A model generated the notes under the pieces. That model was not told the DNA's origin and made no database searches. It was given only the letters and a program-made list of their open reading frames with translations. Positions 54,501 to 64,000 of a stretch of DNA of 64,000 bases are shown in pieces. The DNA lies in contig NC_021677.1 of the NCBI RefSeq assembly GCF_000247815.1, positions 10,214,803 to 10,278,802 on the forward strand, read 5' to 3'. The position numbers were made by a program, and so were the translations under genes. Source of the DNA: Ficedula albicollis. Its lineage: Eukaryota > Chordata > Aves > Passeriformes > Muscicapidae. Position 1 is the stretch's first letter, and each line of letters opens with the position of its first letter.

Positions 54501-54590
54501 GAGTGACCCTCCTGGAAATGCATCATCTGGAGATGCAGCTGTGTGTTAAACAGGGCGAGTATAATGCTGGGTGGTCCCAGGTAGGAGGAT
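51586..54590. other. AT-rich non-coding stretch, no gene seen
   Basis: No recognised element. Frames of 60-97 codons show no domains. Confidence 0.45.
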
Positions 54591-54784
54591 GGATACTTTC
54601 CTTCCATAACACAATCTAGCTCTGCACAAGTTCTTCCTCAACCTGTCAGCTGGTGTGACTATGCCTGTTGCTACCAAACTTCATAATGGATATTTTCCTT
54701 CCATAACACAATCTAGCTCTGTACAAGTTCTTCCTCAACCTGTCAGCTAGTGTGACTATGCCTGTTGCTACCAAACTTCATGAA
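54591..54784. repeat. two-copy tandem duplication, 97-bp unit
   Basis: The GGATACTTTCCTTCC and GGATATTTTCCTTCC copies start at 54,591 and 54,688. Both run through CATAACACAATCTAGCTCTG and GACTATGCCTGTTGCTACC to AAACTTCAT with about four mismatches. Confidence 0.93.
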
Positions 54785-56828
54785 AAGTGAAACTGAAAAA
54801 CACAGCCTAGAGTACTGAAAAAGGATGGGAATTGTATGAATTCACTGAATGTAGTTATTGTTTTATTCCACTTTAAAGGCAGGCAGCTTTAGTCCTTGCT
54901 TATCTGTATGAGGTGAACTGCTTTGCTTAAGTCCTCTGTTGTTTCTATGTGGGTATACACAGGAAAATTTAATTATCTTTTTAAATGACCACTTAAACTG
55001 TGCTATATTTCTAATCAGATGTTCTTACTGCTCAAAATTAATTTGGTTTAACTGTCTTTGTAATTCACTTAGAAAGTGCTTTAATAATTTAAGACTCCTG
55101 TCTAATGGTATCCAAATTCTAATTTCAATTAATCCATAAACTGTGTGTGTGTGGGCTCATCTTCCAGAGTGTTCTCCTGCTGACACATCCTCATCCTTGT
55201 ACTTTTTCTGTTTGTTACACTGCTATCATGGTTCTATATCTGTTTAGGGAAGGACATAATGTGAGTATATTTACCTTATGATTGCTGGGAGCAAGATGAA
55301 TGGAGAGCTGACTAAGAATGTATTTATTACTTAAGAAAATCAGAGCCAAAGAAGAGAAGGACAAGTGTAGAGAACTCCAGAAAACTTTCACCAAGCTAAC
55401 TGATGATGGAAATACCCATTGGCAGGAATAGTTTTAAAACATTATTTGTATATGTTTTGGCTTCTCTAGTTATTTTAACTCCTTACAGGAATAAGAATCT
55501 GAGCTTGTGCTGAGTTCTTCTGCAGCAAAGGTGGACAAACCAAATTGTCTCCTCCAATCAGAGCAAGCTTTAGATTGAAATTACTGTTTCCTCTTTTTTG
55601 TAGTATTTTCTACCAGTTATTTAGGAAACAACCATGACAAAATTGTTATTTACTAATGGAACCAGATGAATTACCAGGATGTGAAGCCAGCACCCTATAG
55701 CTGTGCTCTCAGCTAGCTCTCTGAGAGCTGCTGCATTCAATAAATGAGTCAATAAAGTATACAAAATGGATAAAACACTGAGTGAAATTCATCCCTGATA
55801 AAACTGACCTTAAGTCAGTGGTTATGTCCTTCAGTGTCTGTTTAGGGCCTAAACAGAGCTCCATTGCTAAAAACACAATACTAGAAATTTGTAGAAGGAA
55901 TAAAAGCTTTTGGTTAGCTCAAGAGTGGGGTCTCTTCAATACTTTAATCCCAGGAGGCTCAGCTCCTGCAGTATCTGAACAACACTTAGCCCAGAAACTA
56001 CCTGTAGAACTTACCCTGTATAAACTTCTGTAAATTCAAGCCAATATCATCTCAGTCTAGGGATCCAGCTATTCACATGTGAAACAAACGTGTCTGTGAG
56101 CAGAGGAGTTAACTCAGATTCACTGCATGTGGGGCTTCTACTTCAGACACACAGCATGTAAATGCTAAACCTAAAAGCCTTGCAAAATTAGTATAATTTC
56201 AGAAAATCATTTATGTTAACCAGAATAACTACCTAGGATGAAATTATGCTTATTTATACTGTTTCTACTTTTAAAAAAATTAACTAACAACAACAACAAC
56301 AAGCAAAACCCAGCAAAGCACAAAGCAAACTAACACTCTAAACTTAAACAAATGACCAAAAAAACTTAAGAGACAAACCCACTTTCTTTTTACCAAGGAA
56401 AAAATTGCTGCAGTTGGGGATTCTTCTGCTAACAGGTATTTTACAACAAGCACACATACAACTGAATTCACCTATACCTCCAAATTCACCCTTCTTGATA
56501 TCGCTCCCCAACCAGAACACAGCAATTCCCAGAGCTCCATGTGAGGCTGCAAAGCCAAGCAAGCTCAAAAATTTGCAAAAGAACTAGGTTTTTAGAATCT
56601 TTTCTTTTCAGACCTTCCACTTTTTACTCAAAATTTCACAACAGAGAAATGGGATCATGCTATTCAAGTACATCTCTGAAGTATTTTTTACTTTTTGTTA
56701 ATGATTATCACTTTCCTGTTCATTAAACTTGTGAAGCTGGCTAACAGGAAATAATTCTATGGTGCTGAAAGGGCTTGTATTGCCTCAGAGAATTAATTAT
56801 TTTCCATCCACAGAACACATTTAACATT
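54785..56828. other. AT-rich non-coding stretch, no gene seen
   Basis: It contains a short (AAC)n tract at 56,286-56,303. No exon or transposon was recognised. Confidence 0.45.
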
Positions 56829-57285
56829 TTCATAGAATTATTGAGTACTTTAAAGCTCATCTAGTCCTACCCTCCTGCAATGAGCAGAGACATCTTCAAC
56901 TAAATCAGGTTGCTCAGGGCCTTGTCAACCTGACCTTGAGTGTTTCCAGGGATGGGGCATCCATCACCTCTCTGGGCACCTTGTGCCACTGTTTCACATC
57001 ACACTGCAAAGAAATCCTTCCTTACACCTAACCTGAATCTACCTTCTTTTAGTTTAAAACCATTGTTCCTTTTCATATTGCTACAAGCCCTATTAAAAAG
57101 TCTGTCCTCATCTTTCTTAAAAGTGCCCTACAAGTACTGAAAATCCACATTAAGCCCTCCCTGAAGTCTTCTTTTCTCCAGGATGAACAATCTCAACTCT
57201 CTCAGCCTTTTCTCTTAGGAGAGGTGCTCCAGCCCTCTGATCACTTTTGTGGCACTCCTCTGGACCAGCTTTTCTGTATGACATG
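56829..57285 (-). mobile_element. CR1 LINE 3' fragment, about 0.45 kb
   Basis: The + strand reads as the reverse complement of CR1 over most of its 3' UTR and ORF2 end: CATAGAATTATTGAGTA, GGTTGCTCAGGGCCTTGTCA, TTTCCAGGGATGGGGCATCC, TCTCTGGGCACCTTGTGCCA, then CTCAACTCTCTCAGCC and GAGAGGTGCTCCAGCCCTCT. This is the best-preserved CR1 in the window. It is still 5'-truncated and riddled with substitutions, with no usable frame. Confidence 0.9.
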
Positions 57286-60279
57286 AAATCATGCCACATC
57301 AAGCCAGAGATACCTACTGGTTACTAGAAGCTACTTGCAGAGTCAAATCCAGCCTTCTTGTTTTTTTTAAACATCTGACAGTCTTCCAATGTTTGTCCTG
57401 ATTTAGGTCATGTTCTGGTAGTGGCTCTGGTTCTCTTCTCCCATCTGTCTTCCCAAAACGCCTCCTTTATGCAATTTCTTGAAAAACAAAAGATATTTCA
57501 GTAAAATAGGGAAAATACTACAGCTGCATTTGAGGAGCTGCACTTGCTTTAAATGGATTAGGGAATAAAGAATGACAAAATGAAATTAATCTACAGAAAT
57601 GAAGAACAATTTTAACATATTCTAAGTAGACTGGATTTAATAAAGGGAACCATAGATCAAACAGTGAAAATGCTGTTTATTATAATCTGATGGTTTAACA
57701 TTCTTGAACCTATTTAAAAATACAAGTAATAACATGCTCATACATACAAATAATCATCTTTTTTTTAATTAAAAAAAAGGTTTTGAACTTTTTAAATGGC
57801 TATCAAGGGAACACAGAAGGACTTCACTGCCTTCCAAAGGTTAACCTGGATTTATAACTATTTGCCTGATTTTCCTCTGTTTTTGCTTCCTCCTAAGAAC
57901 TGAAAAGGCAAAGTCACTTTTCCTCATCCTTTTTCTATCTCGAGTGGATCTTTGATCCCTAAATATCAGAAAATGTGGTCCTTATAGAAATCTAACAAAG
58001 AATTAATGCTCTCTTTTTTTCATTAATAAAAATCATATCAATGGCAACCACTGATAACTATTATGCCCGAATATTACCTTAAATTGTAAGAAGCAAATCT
58101 GTATTTCTGCCCATGGAAAAGTAAGGCAAACAGAAAGGAATAGCTCTTTACATCTAACAAAAGCCCTTTGCTACAAGCAGATAAATGTATATAAATATTC
58201 TACGGTGTATTCCTAATGTTTCTTCACACACAAACCATGACACAGCATCTTTTGCAGTGAAAAATACAAAATTAGTTTGGTAAGATCATGTGCAGCATTT
58301 CAGTAATAGCAATTTCCCATCCATGCTTCTGAGTTCATCAATAATAGATATTTTTTAAGGACTAATGCAATGCAGCTATAGGACATTTGGATGCACCTCC
58401 AATTCAAACAACTGTACTTAGTGTTCAGCTGCAGTAGGTGTTTCTGAATTTGATAAGTATTTCATATAGATGATTACCACAAAAACACTTTAGCAGGCAG
58501 ATCACAATGGAATCAAGCCAATACATCCCAAAACTGATACAAGGATTATTACCTTTTAAACACCGTCCGACTAAAACACAGAACTTACTAAAAGGTGCTA
58601 CTGGAGGGCCTAAAAGCTGCCAAAATTAGACGTTAACATAGAAATAGAAATTCTAATAGCTATAAAAATTACAAATTATGCTTTAAGGTAACTCAGACAT
58701 GAGTTGGCAGTGGTTAAGAGAAAGAAAAGCTCTTCTCCTGGCAAATAATGAAAACTATAAATTTGAAATCTTTCCTACTTTATTGTAAAGCTGGTGGTAA
58801 CAAATGCCAGAAACAGAACATTGCAGCACAGCACACTCACTCTGCTGAGCTAAGGACTATGAACAAATCTGTCATTTTAGAAGACTAGAGAATGTGAAAA
58901 TTTTGTAGCTTATATATTTCACTGAACGGGACCGGATGAGAAGACAGTCACTGCTGGGTTTATTTTTTGGTTGGTTTGTTGTCCTAAACCATTCTGGGAA
59001 TACATATGCAATCTTCCTCTTTGCAAGCTATGATGATTATGCATTAGTACAATTACATTGGCTAAAAATATTCCCTGTTCTAAATAGGCCTGTGAAAGCA
59101 AAGCAAGCTGTGCTGCTGTGGGCACTGCCTTGCTTCCCTCACAGCCTCTACAAACATTCCCTGGTGAAACCTCACTATCTCTGACACTTGACTATTCCAG
59201 GCAGTTTTCGCTGGCTAAGTCTCAAGTCACACCCCAAGTATCTTTCCAGATTTCGGAGGGAGAACCACTGAAGAGCCCTGTGAATTGTACCTGCCAGACA
59301 TATTGTTACACTTGAGAAACCCAGCAAGCCTTCTGAGCCTTAAATTGGGAATCAGGAGGTGGATTTTTTAATACATTTTTTTAGTATGTCTGGTTCTGAG
59401 CAGCAGGAATCCAGCTGGTGAGTTAAGGTATTGGATGCAGCATTTCAGAAGACAATGGAATGAAAGCAAAATAATTTATTAGATGGAAGACTCAGTGAAA
59501 TCTACCGCAATGGATTTTCCAAAGGAAGGGAAAAGAGAAGGGAACTCCCAGGTGGTTTAAAGTGCACCACTGTCTAGAAGGGCTGGAATGCTCTTGCCTC
59601 AGTGATTATTGTTAAATCAGTGTCACTCAAAGTGACCTCTACAGATGCACAGAAGTTTAATACCAATACTCTGCAAATTAAAATCCTGTAGAGAGCAACC
59701 ACAAAGCCTTCTGCAATGCTTTGACACCATCCGTGCTATATTGTACAAATTAGGCACATACCCAATGTGTTATTAGTGCATTTTTCCAAGAGACAATGCA
59801 AACAATTCATATAAAAATGAATCGGCACAGTATGAATGGGTTTGCTCTTAAGAACATTCTGCTTCAGTAGTAGTGCCAAAAAAAATGTTTAAATGAAAAA
59901 TATAGGTGTGCTTTTCAGTTTGGGTTTGGGTTTTGCTTTTTTTTCTTCTTTCCCCAGGCCTTTTTTTTCTATAGTACAGCTCTCCTTGAGACAGGCTTCT
60001 ATCACAGGGAAAACTAAATGAGTACATCTCACATTTGGTCAAATGTGTGTGCCAGCTACCTCAGTCATTGGGTGGGTCATGATGGCTTTGGAGAAAAATA
60101 AGGCTCCCCTGGAAAGGCACAGGCTGAAAAACTGTTGGGGAAATTAGAAGGTGCAGGAGGTGATTACGTTGGAGAAATTAACATGCACTAAACTAGGGTG
60201 TGAATTGCCAGTGCATTACTTACTCTGCAGTAATTCTCTACACGGGTGCTTTGGCTGACATTATCTGCATGTCCACAGC
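57286..60279. other. AT-rich non-coding stretch, no gene seen
   Basis: No recognised transposon or exon. There are poly-T and pyrimidine-rich patches near 59,930-59,970. Confidence 0.45.
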
Positions 60280-60680
60280 GCATTAATGGGGCACCCTGAA
60301 CAAAGCCAGCCCAGCCAGCTCATCCCGCGCAGGATGCACTGGAGTGGTGCAGCGCCACCCTGCCCCAGCCACCCTGTCACCAGCACTGTCCCGCCCCACC
60401 CAGCAGAGCCCAGCCTTGTAATCACTGCAAGGCAACCTATTAAACCGGGTAAGTTGTGGTGATTCCAGCTCAGCGACGGGAAGGGAACGCTCCCAGTCCT
60501 GGAAGCTCCTTTCCCACATTTTGTGGGCTGTTTTCATAGGAGCCTGCCCGGGTTCTGAGCTCTCCCATAAGGGGCATCTCTCCTCCTCTCAGCCAGACGC
60601 TGCATCTGTGCAGCAACTCCTGCTCCTGTGCCACACAGCCTGCAATGCACAGGGCTCCTCAGGACACTTGACAGACATCC
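60280..60680. other. small GC-rich islet, unassigned
   Basis: About 400 bp clearly richer in GC than its neighbours. It includes CCCGCGCAGG and GTCCCGCCCCACCC and a donor-like CCGGGTAAGTTG at 60,445-60,456 on the + strand. It could be an alternative promoter or first exon, or an old unrecognised repeat. No coding frame stands out. Confidence 0.3.
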
Positions 60681-60941
60681 CGTCTCAAAATAACCAGTGG
60701 CAGTGCACTCAGGCTGGAATTATGTATCGATTCTGCAAGTTCAGACTCGCAGGAACGAATCCAGAACTACCACTATGCCATTTGGAAACCACCTGATTCG
60801 AATTAAAGCATCACTGGTGTCCAGTGCAAGTGGAGGACAAAAAGGGGGAAAATACAAAGAGGGAGTAGAATTTGGACAAATCACAAAGGGGACTGATGGA
60901 CGCAAGGTGGTACTGCCATAAAATTCCATTTTGGTTTTTTC

Positions 60942-61065
60942 GGTTGTTCTGTTTGTTTGGTTTTGTTTGTTAGGGGGACGAGGGCTGTCGGGTTTTTTGG
61001 TTTTTTTTTGGTTGTTCTGTTTGTTTGGTTTTGTTTGTTGGGGGGACAGGGGCTGTCGGGTTTTT
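60942..61065 (+). repeat. two-copy tandem duplication, 68-bp unit, T/G-rich
   Basis: GGTTGTTCTGTTTGTTTGG at 60,942 and 61,010. Both are followed by TTTTGTTTGTT, a GGGGGAC block and GGGCTGTCGGGTTTTTT. They are low-complexity but clearly a duplicate pair. Confidence 0.88.
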
Positions 61066-61646
61066 TTGTTGCTAAAGTCAAGGGGACTGACTGAAAAAAA
61101 GATTCTTTAGGTAAATTTTTTATCAAATAGTCAAGAAAACAATTGGGTTGCTGCATTCTCAGACATGAATAATGGTGTTTTCCATGCCAAGAAGTGAAGG
61201 AATTTAAGAAGGTGAGATGTGTAAAATAGAAGGCATTTCACAATTTTTTTTTTGTCCTCTGCATTATGGTTCACTGCCTTCATGTATTGTACTTGTGCAG
61301 CAGGTCTCTGAGGCTGACGAAGTGTGGCACATGTGAAGGGATGCTGTGAGCAGCCAAGCACAGAAACTACTTTGGTTCCCACCTGCTAAAGTCAGTGTGA
61401 GCTATGGAACACCACATATCCTGCTGAATCCTTCAGCATTCAATCCTAAAAAAAACAACCACAGCTCTAAGAAAACATTGCCATTCTCTTATTGACCAAA
61501 TGTTGGGGAATTTTCTGTTGTTATGGTAATAAGTATTTATAGTATGCTTTAAAAAACACAAAGAAAGGTGACACTTTGTCACTATGTACTTACTGTGTTT
61601 TGCTGGTTTCCTCATCTGTCCTCTTCCCTTCCTGCCCTTCCCCAAA

Positions 61647-61695
61647 TACATATATATATATATTATTATAAATTACACACACACACACATATATG
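61647..61695 (+). repeat. (TA)n and (AC)n short microsatellites
   Basis: TATATATATATAT at about 61,649, then ACACACACACACA at about 61,675, in AT-rich DNA. Confidence 0.85.
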
Positions 61696-63129
61696 TATTC
61701 TTAGTTTTCATTTACAGTTTAACAGTATTGGAATGCTTATGCTGGAAACACTGAATAAGAATATTCTGCCATCCAATCCAAAACAAAAATCTCTGCTTTC
61801 ACTTCTGTTCTTAAGATTTGCAAGTAATTTTAAAATTATTTTTCACTCGGAAAATGTTTAATAGCCTTCATCAGTTTTAACATTGGTTTAAATCTGGTTG
61901 ACTTTGCTGTTTCCTCTGTGCCCATTGTTGCCTCCTTTCAAGATGGACTCCATGGATTTCAATGGCAATCTGCACAGTCTTGTTCTTGCAGTTTTATTTG
62001 TGAAGTCCAAGCTCTTGCAGTAGAGTGGTTATTGTTACATGTGGGAAAGTGTCATTATATAAAAATTCTGGTATGACAAGTACCTGTCACGGTTGTGCCA
62101 CCTTTATTCAACAGTATGAGCCCAAAACTTACCTTCAGGTAGTTTGTTTGAGATTTTCCATAACACAATCCAGTGAGTAAATTGTGTTTAATGCTTACAG
62201 GTATGATATGGGGAAACCTACCTTGAAGAAGCTTTATCCCAGATAAGATGCAACATAAGAACTCCTGCATGACAGCCCCCTTTAGGCCTTAGATAACCCT
62301 TGGGACATGGTGGCATGCTGTCTTGAAAGCACTAGGAATGAGGTTGGCTTTGGAAAGAAACTGGAAGTTCTGCAGGATCATGTGTTTGGACTTGCCATCT
62401 GCACAGTTCAGGAGTTACTCCATGGATCACTTTCTCCCCAGTCATCTGAACCGTGACTCACACAAACCGAAAGCTGAAGGCGGATGTGTGAACAAAGCAA
62501 ATGTGGGTGTTTGTGGGGCTTCTCCTCACCTTTCCAGAGCCCTTGTTTTTCTGCCCTGCCCCATCCAGGACAAATACATTTAGACCTTTGGGAAGCCCCG
62601 GTGGCAGCCACCTTAGCCACCACCTGGGATGGAGGCCGGGCTGTTAAAGGATAAAACCCCTCACGGGTGAGTCTCTGGAAGTCTCCACGACTCAAACTTC
62701 ACCTACAGCTGGAAGCCTGGCCATCTTTGTTTTGTTCAACTGAGCAGGAACACTCCACTAGCTGAGTGCTTACCACGACAAACACAAAAGTCTCTCCTGA
62801 GCCCTGGTTGCCCGAGGGGTGCCTGCAGCCCCGGACAGGCCGGTTCACGGCCAAAAGCACATGCAGAGAAACAGTTTCCAAAGCCCAAAAGCAAACCTGA
62901 AACCGGATCCGTACAGGCAGGCTCCTGGAGCTCAGATAGCAAACATCTTCCTCCGGCTCTGACTGCAAGCCCAGCGCTACCGTCTGCTATGGGCTCATTT
63001 TTTACCTCAGCCAAATCTGAAATGTGGGCTGACGGAGGGAGCTTAAATAAATTTGTTAAATAAAATTTTAAAAACCCCAAACAAACAAAAAACCTTACGA
63101 ACGTACATATTAGCACATATACATTAAGG
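61696..63129. other. approach to the CpG island, no gene identified
   Basis: Composition rises in GC from about 62.4 kb. A donor-like CGGGTGAGTC lies at about 62,664 on the + strand. An A/C-rich low-complexity patch (AAAACCCCAAACAAACAAAA) is at about 63,070. No exon can be defended. Confidence 0.35.
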
Positions 63130-63244
63130 TACCCGTCTGTGAACGTGCCTACAGCTCGCACGGCAATCCCCTGGCGCTGGAGCTCTGTGAGGGCTGCAGC
63201 TCAGCAGCGAACAGCACGGGGACGCGGCGGCCGAGCGGCCGCCA

Positions 63245-63334
<90 letters not shown>
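63245..63334. other. 90-bp poly-G run in the CpG island, probable artefact
   Basis: Pure G flanked on the left and right by the same 10-mer GCGGCCGCCA. Given the larger runs nearby, it most likely replaces an unreadable GC-rich segment, perhaps a GCC/GGC triplet repeat. Confidence 0.75.
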
Positions 63335-63344
63335 CGGCCGCCAT
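63245..63344 (-). CDS. putative N-terminus of a leftward gene (MAAA...), interrupted
   Basis: The minus-strand ATG at 63,344-63,342 reads ATGGCGGCCGCC (M-A-A-A) with G at +4, then runs into the 90-bp G run, seen as poly-Pro on this strand. M-A-A-A starts are common in vertebrate CpG-island genes. The true residues after position 4 are unknown. Below 63,245 more than one frame is open for 20 or more codons, and no strong donor is visible before about 63,140. The gene is not identified. Confidence 0.3.
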
Positions 63345-63411
63345 GAAGCGGCTACGCCACTTGCGCAAGCACCGATGGTTTGCGCGGCGGCGCCGGCAGG
63401 CCCTGGCGTAG
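63343..63411 (+). CDS. arginine-rich small ORF, 22 codons
   Basis: The + strand ATG sits in an optimal context (GCCGCCATGA) and opens a frame beginning MKRLRHLRKHR, ending in LA and TAG at 63,411. Twelve of 22 residues are Arg, Lys or His. It overlaps the minus-strand uORF and shares the CATG palindrome with the minus-strand MAAA start. It would be expressed only if the island is also transcribed rightward. The basic composition is what GC-rich CGG/CGC codons give by default. Confidence 0.2.
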   Translation: MKRLRHLRKHRWFARRRRQALA

Positions 63412-63414
63412 CAT
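63352..63414 (-). CDS. upstream ORF, 20 codons
   Basis: On the minus strand an ATG at 63,414-63,412 opens a frame starting MLRQGLPAPPRK. It ends at TAG at 63,352, seven nucleotides before the MAAA start codon. It is proline-rich and has no known function. If transcription is leftward it would be a typical short uORF just ahead of a main start and could dampen its translation. Confidence 0.35.
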   Translation of the reverse strand: MLRQGLPAPPRKPSVLAQVA

Positions 63415-63518
63415 CGTTCGTGAATACCGGTGCTGCACTGCGGCGGCGGCACGGCGCAACCAAACCTCCTCCCTCCACCGCCCACCCCGGCCCTGGCACC
63501 GCCCCCTTCCTCGGCTGT

Positions 63519-63525
63519 GATTGGC
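63519..63525 (-). promoter_or_regulatory. inverted CCAAT box 1 (NF-Y type)
   Basis: GATTGGC on the + strand, that is GCCAATC on the minus strand. It lies about 70 bp upstream of the presumed minus-strand start. NF-Y binds CCAAT pentamers in this context. Confidence 0.6.
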
Positions 63526-63549
63526 AGGACGGGTGGAGCGGTCGGCGGC

Positions 63550-63556
63550 GATTGGC
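63550..63556 (-). promoter_or_regulatory. inverted CCAAT box 2 (NF-Y type)
   Basis: A second GATTGGC exactly 31 bp from the first, with the same heptamer and the same orientation. A 31-33-bp spacing is characteristic of paired NF-Y sites in cell-cycle promoters. Confidence 0.6.
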
Positions 63557-63561
63557 GGGTG

Positions 63562-64000
<439 letters not shown>

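Noticed and set aside
62736..63161. 141-codon minus-strand frame next to the CpG island
   Set aside because: It reads through low-complexity A/C-rich sequence and lacks a defensible donor; at most its first few codons could belong to the exon of the putative leftward gene.

Overview
The window reads as nuclear DNA from a bird, most likely a passerine. The diagnostic element is a short interspersed repeat at about 39.90-40.05 kb: a tRNA-Ile-like head (A box, anticodon-arm text CTAATAAC, B box GGTTTGATCC) fused to a CR1-type tail. This is the architecture of TguSINE1, described from zebra finch. Several CR1 LINE 3' ends, one CR1 reverse-transcriptase fragment and a complete ERVL-like solo LTR agree with this. 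No prokaryotic or organellar gene, CRISPR array or complete protein-coding gene is visible.

Layout. (1) 1-9,341 is comparatively GC-rich and contains a tandem duplication with a 4,015-bp unit. The second unit is interrupted by a 2,211-bp run of pure G that stands in place of about 1.36 kb of normal sequence; I regard this run as a sequencing or assembly artefact. (2) 9,342-13,113 holds a solo LTR and a second tandem duplication of about 1.19 kb, each unit carrying a candidate minus-strand exon. (3) About 13.1-62.5 kb is AT-rich DNA without recognisable genes, consistent with intron or gene-poor intergenic sequence. It contains CR1 and SINE relics, microsatellites, and an unusually regular series of short two-copy tandem duplications with units of 62-164 bp. 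(4) 63,130-64,000 is a CpG island with two inverted CCAAT boxes 31 bp apart and GC boxes. On the minus strand it has an upstream ORF followed by an ATG reading M-A-A-A. It is broken by a 90-bp G run and ends in a further G run that continues to the window edge.

How the parts may fit. The promoter arrangement favours a gene transcribed leftward from about 63.45 kb, in which case the AT-rich interior could be its first intron(s). The two best exon-like ORFs inside (about 27.8 kb and the duplicated one at 11.1/12.3 kb) are also on the minus strand, but I cannot identify the protein, and linking them is speculative. I found no convincing new biological system. The strongest observations are the artefactual poly-G runs and what they hide, the two larger tandem duplications, the repeated small tandem duplications and the paired-CCAAT promoter.
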